DNA of 64,000 bases from CAJCIT01 sp963771305 (GCA_963771305.1 CAVYTS010000037.1:1-64000); one strand, 5' to 3'. Positions 25,157 through 34,563 are shown, counted from the stretch's first letter. The notes: a model not told the origin generated them from the sequence alone. Made by a program: numbers and translations.

Positions 25157-25663
25157 CTAACGTCTGGCCCAACCGATCCAGCGCGGAGATTGGCGACAGT
25201 AACGCGCGTACTCGTCGCCGCGGGTCGCGCGCAGGTGCGGCTCCTCTAGGAAAACGACCACAAGATGAATGAAAACCCATGCGGTCAGCCCGTAGATGGC
25301 GACCGCTCGAGAGCGATAAAGAATGGCCTGGCCAAAGATGGCTGTCAGAACCCCTACATACATCGGATTGCGTGAAATGCGGTAGATGCCTTGGCGCACC
25401 ACCACAGTGGGTTCTTCGCCGATCAAGAACCGCAGATGCCGCGTGAAGAAGATAGCGGGAGTGCCGCCAGCAGCCAGGAACTGAATCAGGCAGACGAGGT
25501 AGGTGGCGGTTCCGACGATGACGAGAATCCATCCGGCCTGCCAAGCGCCCGCTTGGAGCCGACGGCCTTCAAGGAAGATCGAAGGAACGTAAAGGCCGAC
25601 TACTGCAGGAACGAGCACTGTAAAAGCCACTCCGCGCAGCCAAAGCAGCATGGCCCAAACCAT
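25157..25663 (-). CDS. Isoprenylcysteine carboxyl-methyltransferase-like membrane protein
   Basis: The 168-residue polytopic protein has helices at about 3-25, 42-63, 104-118 and 122-138. The C-terminal ICMT/PEMT methyltransferase signature is present: GIYRISRNPMYVG for the SAM-binding region and EEPHLRATRGDEYARYCRQSPRWI near the end. Bacterial members methylate small lipophilic or isoprenoid/lipid substrates in the membrane; the actual substrate is not known. ATG at 25663 has AGGTG just upstream. It lies on the same strand as the desaturase upstream (28-bp gap), so both may be co-transcribed, consistent with lipid modification. Confidence 0.85.
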   Translation of the reverse strand: MVWAMLLWLRGVAFTVLVPAVVGLYVPSIFLEGRRLQAGAWQAGWILVIVGTATYLVCLIQFLAAGGTPAIFFTRHLRFLIGEEPTVVVRQGIYRISRNPMYVGVLTAIFGQAILYRSRAVAIYGLTAWVFIHLVVVFLEEPHLRATRGDEYARYCRQSPRWIGWARR

Positions 25664-25690
25664 ATCACCTTTTGAATGCTTGCCGGCTGG

Positions 25691-26623
25691 CTAGGCAGCT
25701 CTTACCTGACTCGTTACAGCTTCCGGGATCTTCGCAACCTGCACCTTCTTAGCGACGCCCAGAACTCGCAGGAGCCAGATCTGGATCCAACTGATATCTA
25801 GTTCATACCAAGCCAAACCGTGGCGAGCCGAGGTCGGATGCGCGTGGTGGTTGTTATGCCACCCTTCTCCAAATGTCAACAGCGCTACCCACCAGCTATT
25901 CCGGGAACTGTCGCGCGTTACGAATCGGCGCTTGCCCCACATGTGCGTGGCGGAATTCACCAGCCAAGTGGCATGCAGCCCGAGCGTAACCCGAAGAAAT
26001 ACCATCCACAACACAAAGGGAAAGCCCAACGTCGCCCAGATGATGATTCCAGAAATGGCGAGCGGCACCCAGTGGTATTGGCTGAGCAGAACGTAGAACC
26101 GGTTCTTCGCCATGTCGGGCACGTACTTTGCCAGGACCTCCGTCTGATTGTGCAGGGGATCCCCAGTGATCATCCAAAGTAAATGAGCCCACCAGGCGCC
26201 ATCGAGAGGGGAGTGTGGATCTCCTTCGTGATCGGAATGCTGGTGATGGACGCGGTGCACCGCGACCCAGGCAATGGGGCCGCCTTCGAGTGCCATGGTT
26301 CCGAAGATGGCAAACACGTATTCCAGCCATTTCGGGACTTGGTAACCGCGGTGGGTCAGCAGGCGGTGGTAACCCATCCCGATGCCGAAGGAGAGGGTCA
26401 TCCAGTAGAGGATTGCGGTGAAAATGAGCGCCTTCCAGCTAAAGAAGAACAGGGCGGCTATTGCACCGATGTGGAAAACAATCAGAGTGACCGCTGAGAT
26501 CCAGTTGATCCTGTAATGGCCATTTTCGTCCTTGCTCGCGGCGGGTCCACCGGCGGCATAGGTGCGCTTTGCGGAGCCGGCTCCACGTTGAATGCCGGTG
26601 CGCGGCGGCTTGATACGATCCAT
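25691..26623 (-). CDS. Acyl-CoA delta-9 desaturase
   Basis: The 310-residue membrane di-iron desaturase has all three His boxes: HRLLTH (residues 86-91), HRVHH (123-127) and HNNHHAH (256-262), with four predicted helices (about 43-60, 66-82, 183-200 and 201-216). It introduces a cis double bond into saturated acyl chains, adjusting membrane fluidity. The N-terminal ~38 residues are polar and variable. The next gene downstream on the strand encodes an ICMT-like methyltransferase. Electron donor genes are not adjacent. An inverted repeat ATTACG-N10-CGTAAT sits 18-39 bp upstream of the start and may be a regulator site. Confidence 0.94.
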   Translation of the reverse strand: MDRIKPPRTGIQRGAGSAKRTYAAGGPAASKDENGHYRINWISAVTLIVFHIGAIAALFFFSWKALIFTAILYWMTLSFGIGMGYHRLLTHRGYQVPKWLEYVFAIFGTMALEGGPIAWVAVHRVHHQHSDHEGDPHSPLDGAWWAHLLWMITGDPLHNQTEVLAKYVPDMAKNRFYVLLSQYHWVPLAISGIIIWATLGFPFVLWMVFLRVTLGLHATWLVNSATHMWGKRRFVTRDSSRNSWWVALLTFGEGWHNNHHAHPTSARHGLAWYELDISWIQIWLLRVLGVAKKVQVAKIPEAVTSQVRAA

Positions 26624-26640
26624 ACCTCGACGCTAGCAGT

Positions 26641-26662
26641 ATTACGAGGGTTCCTACGTAAT
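26641..26662. promoter_or_regulatory. Inverted repeat upstream of the desaturase gene
   Basis: ATTACG (26641-26646) and CGTAAT (26657-26662) form a perfect 6+10+6 inverted repeat in the 5' leader of the desaturase. Desaturase genes are commonly controlled by TetR-type or other fatty-acid-responsive repressors, so an operator is plausible. The remaining spacer to 26831 shows no gene. Confidence 0.35.
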
Positions 26663-26831
26663 AGTTCGGTAATAGCGAACGAGATCTGCTAAAGCGGTTT
26701 TTGGTATTTCGTGGGGTTTTAAGGGGAAAACGTCCCTACGTCCATGTCTTACAGCAACCGGCATCCCCCTGGTGCCCACGGCACGCATGACGCGTGCTCT
26801 GCGGCACCGTCTGGGATGCGCTGGGCCGCGC

Positions 26832-27347
26832 CTAAGACGTTGCCATCACGGCCTTGGCGCACTCGACCGGTCCGCCTCCCCCTTCGGTGCCCCGTTTGTC
26901 CGCAGTCACTCGAAGCACGCCCGCGTGCAATTCGGCCTTCAACGTGGCCTGATCGAAGTCATCGGGCAGAAATGCCCGAACCATGATGGATCGGCCGGTG
27001 GTCTCCCTACCCTGCCCCTCAACGGTTCTCTCGGTTCGGCTTGTGCCCTCAATCATCAGATCGTTGCCCAGCAGGGAGACCTTTAGGTCTTTAGGCTCAA
27101 AGTCAGCCGCATCCACTTCGGCAATGAAGTGGTTCCCCTCTTCACGGACTTCGCTGCGCTGGCATGCGAGCAATTCGTGTTCCGCTTGCACCCAGTCATC
27201 CAAATGGCTCAAGCATTCTTGCCCATGCATAGTCGAGAGTTCGAACGCCCGGAGCCTGATCTGGTCGATGACGTTTGTGATACGTTCCAACAGCTCGTCC
27301 GCGCCGGTCTCAAATGGTTGGTAAGTCTTAATTGCAACGTTGGACAT
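26832..27347 (-). CDS. DUF2934-Hsp20 fusion, small heat-shock protein
   Basis: The 171-residue protein has two parts. Residues ~18-62 form a DUF2934 domain (DQIRLRAFELSTMHGQEC, then DDWVQAEHELL). Residues ~70-160 form an alpha-crystallin (Hsp20) domain with EVDAADFEPKDLKVSLLGNDLMIEG and the FLPDDFDQATLKAELHAGVLRVTADK core strands. There is no clear C-terminal IxI motif. It should act as an ATP-independent holdase for unfolding proteins; the DUF2934 part replaces the usual N-terminal arm. GGGAGG 8 bp before the ATG gives a strong start. It is divergent from glycogen phosphorylase across a 259-bp spacer (27348-27606) that carries promoters but no gene. No CIRCE or RpoH-type motif was recognised. 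Confidence 0.88.
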   Translation of the reverse strand: MSNVAIKTYQPFETGADELLERITNVIDQIRLRAFELSTMHGQECLSHLDDWVQAEHELLACQRSEVREEGNHFIAEVDAADFEPKDLKVSLLGNDLMIEGTSRTERTVEGQGRETTGRSIMVRAFLPDDFDQATLKAELHAGVLRVTADKRGTEGGGGPVECAKAVMATS

Positions 27348-27606
27348 TGCCGATGCCTCCCTGGAAATGCCGTCGAAGGTGAGCCTGCACTAGAGTTGCC
27401 AATCAGAAGTAAGCCAGTAATCAGTCCGCAAGGGAATCTGTCTAGATCGGGTTTGCGCGAGCAAACGCAAGAAAATGGGTCAAGCGGCTCATCTTGGCGG
27501 TGTAATCCAAGAGAACTGTCACGAAAGTTTTACACACGGTAATTTGGATTTAAGGTGAGAATCAAGGGAAGCCCGCTCGTAAGACCACAAGACCAGGAGT
27601 GCTTGG

Positions 27607-30099
27607 ATGTCGACAATTGCAGCCGTTCAGAATCCGATCGAAGACGACCGAACCACATTGGATGTCGAGGGGCTGAAACGCGCCTACCTCGACAACCTCT
27701 TTTACCTGCAGGGCAGGTTTCCAGAAGTAGCGACCGCCCACGACCGCTACATGGCACTGGCCTACACGGTGCGCGACCGGCTGCTTCGGCGCTGGATCAG
27801 CTCAGTTGAAACATATCGGACGAAACAGGTGCGGATGGTCGGCTACCTATCCGCCGAGTTTCTGCTTGGCCCGCACCTCATGAACAACTTGCTGAGCCTA
27901 TGCATGGTCGAGCCGATGAGCCAGGCGCTGGAGCAGTTGGGGCTAAAACTGAGCGACATCGTCGACACGGAGCCGGAGCCAGGCTTGGGCAACGGTGGTC
28001 TGGGCCGGCTGGCGGCGTGTTACATGGATTCGCTCGCCACCTTGCATCTACCCGCCATTGGCTACGGTCTGCGCTACGAATACGGTATTTTCCAGCAAAA
28101 GATTGTAGATGGATGGCAGGTTGAAACCACCGACAAATGGCTTCAGTACGGGAATCCTTGGGAGATTGCGCGACCCGAGAGCGGCACCGATGTCGGTTTC
28201 GGAGGTCACACCGAGACCTTTTCTGACAGCTCGGGCGAGCAACGGGTGCGCTGGGTTCCAGATCGCATCGTGCGCGGCATCCCGTACGACACGCTGATAC
28301 CGGGCCATTGCACAAACACGGTGAACTCGCTTCGTTTGTGGAAGGCCGAAGCACCCGAAAGATTTGACTTCGCTGCCTTCAATGTGGGTGACTACTACGG
28401 TTCAGTCCGAGAAAAGGTCCAGTTGGAGAACATCTCCAAGATTCTTTATCCGAACGACGACAACATTAAGGGCAAGGAATTGCGGCTCGAACAGCAGTTC
28501 TTCTTCGTCTCCTGCTCGCTGCAGGACATGATCAAGCATCACAAGCATAGAGGCGGCTTGATTGAAGAATTCGACCAGAAGAACGCCCTACAACTCAATG
28601 ACACTCACCCTTCCGTGGGCGTAGCGGAGTTGATGCGCCTGCTGGTGGATGTCCACCACTTGGCGTGGGACACGGCCTGGCGCATCACGCAAAATACGTT
28701 CGGGTACACGAACCACACGCTGCTACCCGAGGCGCTGGAGCGTTGGCCTATTCAAATGTTCGGCAGCCTGTTGCCGCGCCATCTGGAGATCATTTATGAG
28801 ATCAATCGCCGATTCCTGGACACGGTCCGCGCGAAATACCCGGGTGACGAGGGCAAGGTATCCAGGCTTTCGTTGATCGACGAATCGGGCGAGCGATACG
28901 TCCGCATGGCTAGCTTGGCCAGCATCGGGAGCCACGCCATTAATGGAGTCGCCGCTTTGCATACGGAACTTCTAAAGAAGGACGTGTTGCGCGACTTTTA
29001 CGAAATGTACCCGGAGCGCTTCAGCAACAAGACCAACGGGATCACTCCCCGCCGATGGCTCCTCGAAGCCGATTCCAGACTTGCCGCGCTCATCACGTCG
29101 CGCATCGGGAGCAGCTGGGTCACCAACCTTGACGAACTCAAGCAGTTGGAGCCGCTCGCCGACGATGCCAACGCCCGCGATGAGTGGCGTGAGTCGCAGA
29201 AGCAGGTTAAAGCGGCTCTGACGGCATACATCCACTCCGTCACAAGTATTGCGGTCGACCCAGCTTCTCTCTTCGACGTGATGGTGAAACGGCTTCATGA
29301 GTACAAACGCCAGCACCTGAAAGTGCTGCACATCATCACGCAGTACCAACGGCTAAAGAAGAACCCTGGCCTCGACATCGTACCCCGCACTTTCATCTTT
29401 GGCGGCAAGGCCGCGCCGGGGTACTTCATGGCGAAGCTCATCATCAAGCTCATTAATTCGGTCGGCGACGTCGTAAATGCCGATCCCGATCTGCGCGGGC
29501 GGCTGCGCGTCGTTTTCCTGCCCAATTACAACGTCACTGTAGGGCAGAAGCTCTATCCATCGGCAGACCTCTCGGAACAGATCTCGCTGGCCGGCAAGGA
29601 AGCATCCGGTACCGGGAACATGAAGTTTGCCCTTACCAACGCCCTGACGATCGGCACGCTCGACGGCGCGAACATCGAAATCCGCGATCGTGTGGGGCAT
29701 GAAAACTTCTTTTTGTTTGGGTTGACCGTGGACCAGGTGAACGACTTGAAGGCACGAGGCTACCGTCCGCGCGATTTCTACGAGCGAGACGCCGAACTAA
29801 AAGAGGCTGTGGACGCCATCGATAACGGGCACTTCTCGGGCGGTGACCGCAAGCTGTTCCGGCCGCTGGTCGACAACCTGATAAACAGCGACCCCTACCT
29901 GCTCTTTGCCGACTACCGCGCCTACGTCGACACCCAGGATCGAGTGGACCAGGCGTTCCGCGATCAGGAGCACTGGACCCGGATGTCCATTCTAAACACA
30001 GCTCGGATGGGATACTTCTCCTCCGATCGCGCTATCCGTGAGTACGCAGCAGAAATCTGGAACCTTAAGCCAGTGACTGTCGAACTGGCCGGAAAGTAA
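27607..30099 (+). CDS. glgP: Glycogen/starch/maltodextrin phosphorylase
   Basis: This is a full-length GT35 phosphorylase of 830 residues. It opens with SVETYRTKQVRMVGYLSAEFLLGP and GNGGLGRLAACYMDSLAT. The PLP site is the conserved EASGTGNMKFAL with Lys673. It cleaves alpha-1,4-glucan with phosphate to glucose-1-phosphate in the cytoplasm. AGGAG lies 7 bp before the ATG. No glycogen synthase, branching or debranching gene is adjacent; maltooligosyltrehalose synthase occurs 30 kb away at 60240. A hairpin (30140-30160) follows the gene. Start and length agree with bacterial GlgP. Confidence 0.97.
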   Translation: MSTIAAVQNPIEDDRTTLDVEGLKRAYLDNLFYLQGRFPEVATAHDRYMALAYTVRDRLLRRWISSVETYRTKQVRMVGYLSAEFLLGPHLMNNLLSLCMVEPMSQALEQLGLKLSDIVDTEPEPGLGNGGLGRLAACYMDSLATLHLPAIGYGLRYEYGIFQQKIVDGWQVETTDKWLQYGNPWEIARPESGTDVGFGGHTETFSDSSGEQRVRWVPDRIVRGIPYDTLIPGHCTNTVNSLRLWKAEAPERFDFAAFNVGDYYGSVREKVQLENISKILYPNDDNIKGKELRLEQQFFFVSCSLQDMIKHHKHRGGLIEEFDQKNALQLNDTHPSVGVAELMRLLVDVHHLAWDTAWRITQNTFGYTNHTLLPEALERWPIQMFGSLLPRHLEIIYEINRRFLDTVRAKYPGDEGKVSRLSLIDESGERYVRMASLASIGSHAINGVAALHTELLKKDVLRDFYEMYPERFSNKTNGITPRRWLLEADSRLAALITSRIGSSWVTNLDELKQLEPLADDANARDEWRESQKQVKAALTAYIHSVTSIAVDPASLFDVMVKRLHEYKRQHLKVLHIITQYQRLKKNPGLDIVPRTFIFGGKAAPGYFMAKLIIKLINSVGDVVNADPDLRGRLRVVFLPNYNVTVGQKLYPSADLSEQISLAGKEASGTGNMKFALTNALTIGTLDGANIEIRDRVGHENFFLFGLTVDQVNDLKARGYRPRDFYERDAELKEAVDAIDNGHFSGGDRKLFRPLVDNLINSDPYLLFADYRAYVDTQDRVDQAFRDQEHWTRMSILNTARMGYFSSDRAIREYAAEIWNLKPVTVELAGK

Positions 30100-30139
30100 A
30101 CGGGAATCTCGGCAGCTGTCCGTAGGGCGGAACGTCATC

Positions 30140-30160
30140 TTGGCGTCAATAAAACGCCAA
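30140..30160. other. Perfect hairpin after glgP
   Basis: TTGGCGT (30140-30146) and ACGCCAA (30154-30160) form a 7-bp stem with a 7-nt loop CAATAAA, 40 bp beyond the glgP stop. No T-run follows, so a classic intrinsic terminator is not supported. Just before it, the 13-mer CCGTAGGGCGGAA (30120-30132) repeats one in the lepB/response-regulator spacer (1841-1853). Confidence 0.35.
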
Positions 30161-30257
30161 ACTGTTGGGCTGTAACAAATATCGTGCTACGGTCATCAGA
30201 CTGTTACCGGGCATTTATTAGATTTTTGTATTGAGCGAGTAAGGTTGGGTGGAAATC

Positions 30258-32126
30258 ATGAACGCACGTCATGAATCGACCACCCTTGACTCGTCATCGA
30301 CGTTGCCGCGAGCCGACGGCGCGGGCGTTTTCAATACGTTGAATCCGTCGCTGCCGGTTCGGCTTCTCCAACGGTACGTCGGCATCCCGGAGTTGGAGGC
30401 GCTCTATCCGCGAGTAGAGGCCGAGCAACGCCCGGGGGAGAGCTATTACCGGGCCCTCCTTCGAGTGCTGGGCGTTCAGTGGAGCATTTCCGATCTTGAT
30501 CTCGACCGCATTCCGAGGGCTGGCGCCTGTCTGTTGGTAGCCAACCACCCGTTCGGCATGATCGAGGGCACCGTCCTCGGTGCTCTGCTAGAGGCGGTAC
30601 GGCCAGATGTGCGCATCATGGCCAACTCCCTGATGGGCCATTTTCCGAAGGTGGCTGAGAAGTGCATCCTGGTGGATCCCTTTGGCGGCGAAGGGGCCAA
30701 GCAATCGAACCGCAGAGGCATTCGCGAAGCATTTGAGTGGCTGCGGCGGGACGGCCTGCTGGTGGTGTTCCCGGCTGGCGAAGTGGCTAGCTTCGATGTA
30801 GGAAAGCGCATTGTGACCGATCCCCCCTGGAACACAGGCATCGTGAGGATGGCCGCTCGCGTGAGAGCACCTGTGGTTCCGGCATTCTTTGATGGAAGCA
30901 ACGGCTTAGGCTTCCAGGTTGCGGGCATGGTCCATCCCCGCTTGCGTACAATGCTCCTGTCCCGCGAGTTCCTGAACAAGTCGGGCAAGACGCTGGTGCT
31001 GCGAGTTGGCAACCTCGTAAGCGCCAAGAAACTGGAGAGTTTTGCCAGCGACGAGGAGAGAACCGGCTTCCTTCGCAGCAAGACCTTTGTGCTTGCCAAT
31101 CGCGAAGAACCAAAGCAGCCGCTCCCCTCCCTCTACCGACCGCGAAAAGAGAAGTTTGGAAAGGCCTTGGCAAAAGACGAGTTGGCTCCCATCGTAGCCG
31201 TCACCGACCCGATCCTGATGGAGCGTGAGATCTATGGTCTGGACCCGGCGGCCCTGCTGAATCAGCAAGGCGACAACCAGGTTTACATTGTCGCTCCGAA
31301 TCGGATCCCCAACGTGGTTCGGGAAATCGGACGTCTGCGCGAAATCACATTCCGGCAAACCGGGGAAGGCACGGGAAGGTCGATTGATCTAGATGAATTC
31401 GATACCTATTACTTGCATCTGTTCATCTGGAACAAAGCGGCGCGTGAGATAGTCGGCGCGTACCGCCTGGGCCAATCCGACCGGATCCTGCAGAGCCTCG
31501 GCATCAAGGGCTTCTACACGGCGACGCTGTTCTCTTATCATCGGGCTTTCATCGAGCAGGTGAACCCGGCGCTGGAAATGGGACGGTCGTTTGTGCGGGC
31601 CGAGTACCAACGCAGTTACGCACCATTGCTTTTGCTGTGGCGGGGCATCGGGGTGTACGTGAGGCAGAATCCTCAATACAAGGTGCTGTTCGGGCCAGTG
31701 AGCATCAGCAACGACTACCATCCCAACTCCCGCGAACTGATGGTCAACTTCCTGAAGCAGTATTGCCGGGCTGAAGATCTGGAACACCTGGTCCGGGCCC
31801 GAAGCCCGTTCCGAACTCGGCCGCTCCACAGGCGTGAGAACGTCCTCGACGCAGGCATGGCGTGGGATATCGAGGAGCTCTCGACGTTTATCGCCGACAT
31901 CGAGACCGACCAAAAGGGCGTACCGGTAGTGCTCACACAGTACTTGAAGCTTGGCGGAAGGTTGCTGGGCTTCAATATCGATTCGCAATTCTCGAATGCG
32001 CTGGACGGGTTGATCGTGGTGGATTTGGTTAAGACCGATCCCCGCCTCCTGGAACGGTATATGGGCAAAGCGGGTGCCGCGCCGTTTCTCGCCTACCACC
32101 ATAGTCAGGTTGCGGAAGCGCGTTAA
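30258..32126 (+). CDS. Bifunctional acyltransferase: PlsC-like plus OlsB-like (hemolysin/ornithine-lipid) domains
   Basis: The 622-residue protein has an N-terminal PlsC-type domain (about 70-290). Its first block reads VANHPFGMIEG (the HX4D motif altered to HPFGMIE), followed by VDPFGGEGAKQSNRRGIREA and FPAGEVAS. A C-terminal GNAT-like OlsB domain (about 330-560) has GAYRLGQSD, LEMGRSFVRAEYQRSYAPLLLLWRGI and GPVSISNDY. The order equals that of OlsF-type enzymes, which make ornithine lipids by N- and O-acylation; that assignment is by architecture only. No ornithine-lipid genes are adjacent. Start: ATG 30258 (GGTGG 5 bp upstream) or GTG 30249. The spacer 30100-30257 is a likely promoter region. 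Confidence 0.85.
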   Translation: MNARHESTTLDSSSTLPRADGAGVFNTLNPSLPVRLLQRYVGIPELEALYPRVEAEQRPGESYYRALLRVLGVQWSISDLDLDRIPRAGACLLVANHPFGMIEGTVLGALLEAVRPDVRIMANSLMGHFPKVAEKCILVDPFGGEGAKQSNRRGIREAFEWLRRDGLLVVFPAGEVASFDVGKRIVTDPPWNTGIVRMAARVRAPVVPAFFDGSNGLGFQVAGMVHPRLRTMLLSREFLNKSGKTLVLRVGNLVSAKKLESFASDEERTGFLRSKTFVLANREEPKQPLPSLYRPRKEKFGKALAKDELAPIVAVTDPILMEREIYGLDPAALLNQQGDNQVYIVAPNRIPNVVREIGRLREITFRQTGEGTGRSIDLDEFDTYYLHLFIWNKAAREIVGAYRLGQSDRILQSLGIKGFYTATLFSYHRAFIEQVNPALEMGRSFVRAEYQRSYAPLLLLWRGIGVYVRQNPQYKVLFGPVSISNDYHPNSRELMVNFLKQYCRAEDLEHLVRARSPFRTRPLHRRENVLDAGMAWDIEELSTFIADIETDQKGVPVVLTQYLKLGGRLLGFNIDSQFSNALDGLIVVDLVKTDPRLLERYMGKAGAAPFLAYHHSQVAEAR

Positions 32127-32200
32127 CAAGTTCCGGCAAGTGCCTTTCGCGGGCCCGAACCGGTCAATTCCACCGATTTCCTGCCCCGATCGTCTGTGCC

Positions 32201-32221
32201 AATTGCCGTTCCGGGGCAATT
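32201..32221. other. Perfect hairpin just upstream of the TPR lipoprotein gene
   Basis: AATTGCC (32201-32207) and GGCAATT (32215-32221) form a 7-bp stem with a 7-nt loop, ending 21 bp before the lipoprotein start codon. It is not followed by a T-run. It could be a protein-binding inverted repeat or a leader structure. Confidence 0.35.
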
Positions 32222-32242
32222 CCTCATACAATTCAAAGTGTT

Positions 32243-34558
32243 ATGAAGCGTTTCGTTCCGTTGGTGGCTATTACCGGGTTTCTGTTCCTCTCGGCGTGCT
32301 CGCAGAGTCCTGAGCGGATGATCGAATCCGGCAACAAGTACCACAACAATAAAAAGTACAAAGAAGCCTCGATCCTGTATCGCAAGGCGATCGCCAAGGA
32401 TAAGACGAATGCGGAGGCCTACTACCGCGAAGGATTGAACCAGCTCGACCAGGGCAATCCTGGCGAGGCCGCCCAGTTCCTCCGCCGGGCTGTGGATTTA
32501 AAGCCAGACAACGTGGACGCCGGCGGCAAACTGGCTGAGATCTACTTGGCTGCCTACGCGAGCAATCCCAAGAAATTCAAGGCGTTGCTGCCCGAGATTA
32601 AGGATTTAACCGACAAGATCCTTAAATACCAGCCCAGCTCGTTCGAGGGGACGCGCTTGCAGGCTTTTGTGTATCTGACCGAGCAGAATGTGCCAAAGGC
32701 CGTTGAGTATTTTGAGAAAGCGCTGAAAATTAAGCCCTATTCGCGCGAGGTGGTTGGCTGGCTGGCACAGGCTTACGCGTCCACAGGCCGTCCCGAGGAC
32801 GCCGAGAAGCTCTGCCGCGACATGATTGCGCACGACAAAACGTGGGGGCCTAGTTATGATTTCCTCTTCCTTTTGTACTCCAACCAGAAGAAACCTGCCG
32901 AGGCTGAAGAAGTACTGAAACTCAGGCTGCAGAATGATCCGACCAGCCCGCTTGCGGTGAAAAACCTGGCGAGTTATTACCTTGCAACCAATCGCGAACC
33001 GCAGGGCGAGGCTGTCATCAAGACGGTACTCAACGATCGGAAGAGCTTTCCGAATGGACGCGAGATGATCGGCGACTTTTTCGCCCAGCCATCCAGTAAG
33101 AAATACGAGCTGGCGCTGGCTCAATACCAGGCCGGCGCGAAGGAACAGCCTGACAACGAGCTGCTTTATCAAAAGAAGGCTGTGTCCGCTTTGATCATGC
33201 TGAAGCGCCAGGACGAGGCATTGCAACTAGCCAAGACGCTTGTCGCAAAGTACCCGAAAGACCTGGCTGCTAACGAGCTTTACGCGGGAACCCTGCTCGA
33301 TTCTGGAATGAAGGCGAACCTTCAGCAGTCACTGGAGGAGTTAAAGAGACTCGTGGCGGCGAACCCGAAAGAGGCGCTGCTGCACTTCTATCTGTCGCGT
33401 GCCTATTTTGAAACACGCGATATGGACAAAGCTCTCAGCGAGGCGTTGGAGGCCAGCCGTTTGGCCGAAACTCATGTCCCTCCGATTAACCTACCGGGAG
33501 CGCGTATCGTGTCCGCCCGAATTTATGAAGATCGTGGCCAGCATGGAAAGGCGCTGGAACAGACCGACGGCGTTTTAGCGAGCGACCCTGGCAATGCCGA
33601 CGCCCGGCTGATCAAGGACCGCGCGCTGATTGGTTTGAACGAGTCGGACAAAGCGCTCCCCGACCTAGAAGACCTGGTGGAAAAGTATCCTGCTTTTAGC
33701 GACGCTCGTTACTACATTGCCAACGTCTACATGATGCGTAAGGATCTGGCGAAGGCCAACGCTGAGTACGAAAAACTATGGAACGCCACACCCAGGGATC
33801 CGCGCGGCTACCTCGGCATGCAAACCGTGCTGATCGAGCAAGGGAAGAGCGACGAGGCGATCAAGAATCTGCAGGCCTTGGTCAAGGAAAACCCCAAGAG
33901 GCTTGACTTCCTGTACGCGTTGGCGAATTTCCAAGCCCAGCTTGGGAAATACTCCGACGCGGCCGAGAACTACAAGACCATCCTCAAGACCACAACTAAC
34001 TCAGAAGATCTCTGGCTGCGGCTGGGCTTGGTGCAGCGGCGGCTTGGTCAGAATCAGGCATCACTGGCCTCCTTCGAGCAAGCGCAGAACGCGAATCCAA
34101 AAGGCGTGGAGGGTCCGCTCCAGCGGGCACTTTTGCTGGACAATACGGGTCAGAAGAAAGAAGCTCGGGACGCCTACTTAAAGGTGTTGGGAGCCGATCC
34201 GGAAAACGTCACGGCCTTGAACAATCTTGCCTATATCGACGCGGAATCGAGCCAGGATCTTGACCAAGCACTGACGATGGCCGAAAAAGCGAAGAAACAG
34301 AAGCCTGACAGCCCCGATATCTCCGACACACTGGGCTTCATCTACTACCAGAAAAACCTCAACACCCAAGCGATTCAGTCCCTCAAAACAGCGATAACGG
34401 GAGACCCCAAGAACGCTACATTTCGGTTGCATCTGGCCATGGCGCTGCTTAAAGCGGGGGACAAACTAGGCGCCAAGAACGAGGCCGACCGCGCGCTGGC
34501 GCTCGCTACGCCGCAGGAACAGACTAAGATCCGTACATTCATGAGCCAGATCGGTTAG
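32243..34558 (+). CDS. TPR-repeat lipoprotein (PrsT-like)
   Basis: The 771-residue protein has a lipoprotein signal peptide with lipobox LSAC (cleavage before C19), then TPR units through the whole length (e.g. NKYHNNKKYKEASILYRKAI, VPKAVEYFEKALKIKP, KYSDAAENYKTILKTT, NNLAYIDAESSQDLDQAL and DTLGFIYYQKNLNTQAIQSL at the end). It should sit on the periplasmic face of a membrane and act as a scaffold. The layout resembles the PrsT TPR lipoprotein of exosortase (PEP-CTERM) loci; the neighbouring gene encodes an exosortase-associated CAAX-protease relative, which supports this. No exosortase or EPS genes are in the window. The gene after it starts 5 bp downstream, so the two are an operon. Confidence 0.85.
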   Translation: MKRFVPLVAITGFLFLSACSQSPERMIESGNKYHNNKKYKEASILYRKAIAKDKTNAEAYYREGLNQLDQGNPGEAAQFLRRAVDLKPDNVDAGGKLAEIYLAAYASNPKKFKALLPEIKDLTDKILKYQPSSFEGTRLQAFVYLTEQNVPKAVEYFEKALKIKPYSREVVGWLAQAYASTGRPEDAEKLCRDMIAHDKTWGPSYDFLFLLYSNQKKPAEAEEVLKLRLQNDPTSPLAVKNLASYYLATNREPQGEAVIKTVLNDRKSFPNGREMIGDFFAQPSSKKYELALAQYQAGAKEQPDNELLYQKKAVSALIMLKRQDEALQLAKTLVAKYPKDLAANELYAGTLLDSGMKANLQQSLEELKRLVAANPKEALLHFYLSRAYFETRDMDKALSEALEASRLAETHVPPINLPGARIVSARIYEDRGQHGKALEQTDGVLASDPGNADARLIKDRALIGLNESDKALPDLEDLVEKYPAFSDARYYIANVYMMRKDLAKANAEYEKLWNATPRDPRGYLGMQTVLIEQGKSDEAIKNLQALVKENPKRLDFLYALANFQAQLGKYSDAAENYKTILKTTTNSEDLWLRLGLVQRRLGQNQASLASFEQAQNANPKGVEGPLQRALLLDNTGQKKEARDAYLKVLGADPENVTALNNLAYIDAESSQDLDQALTMAEKAKKQKPDSPDISDTLGFIYYQKNLNTQAIQSLKTAITGDPKNATFRLHLAMALLKAGDKLGAKNEADRALALATPQEQTKIRTFMSQIG

Positions 34559-34563
34559 GTCGC

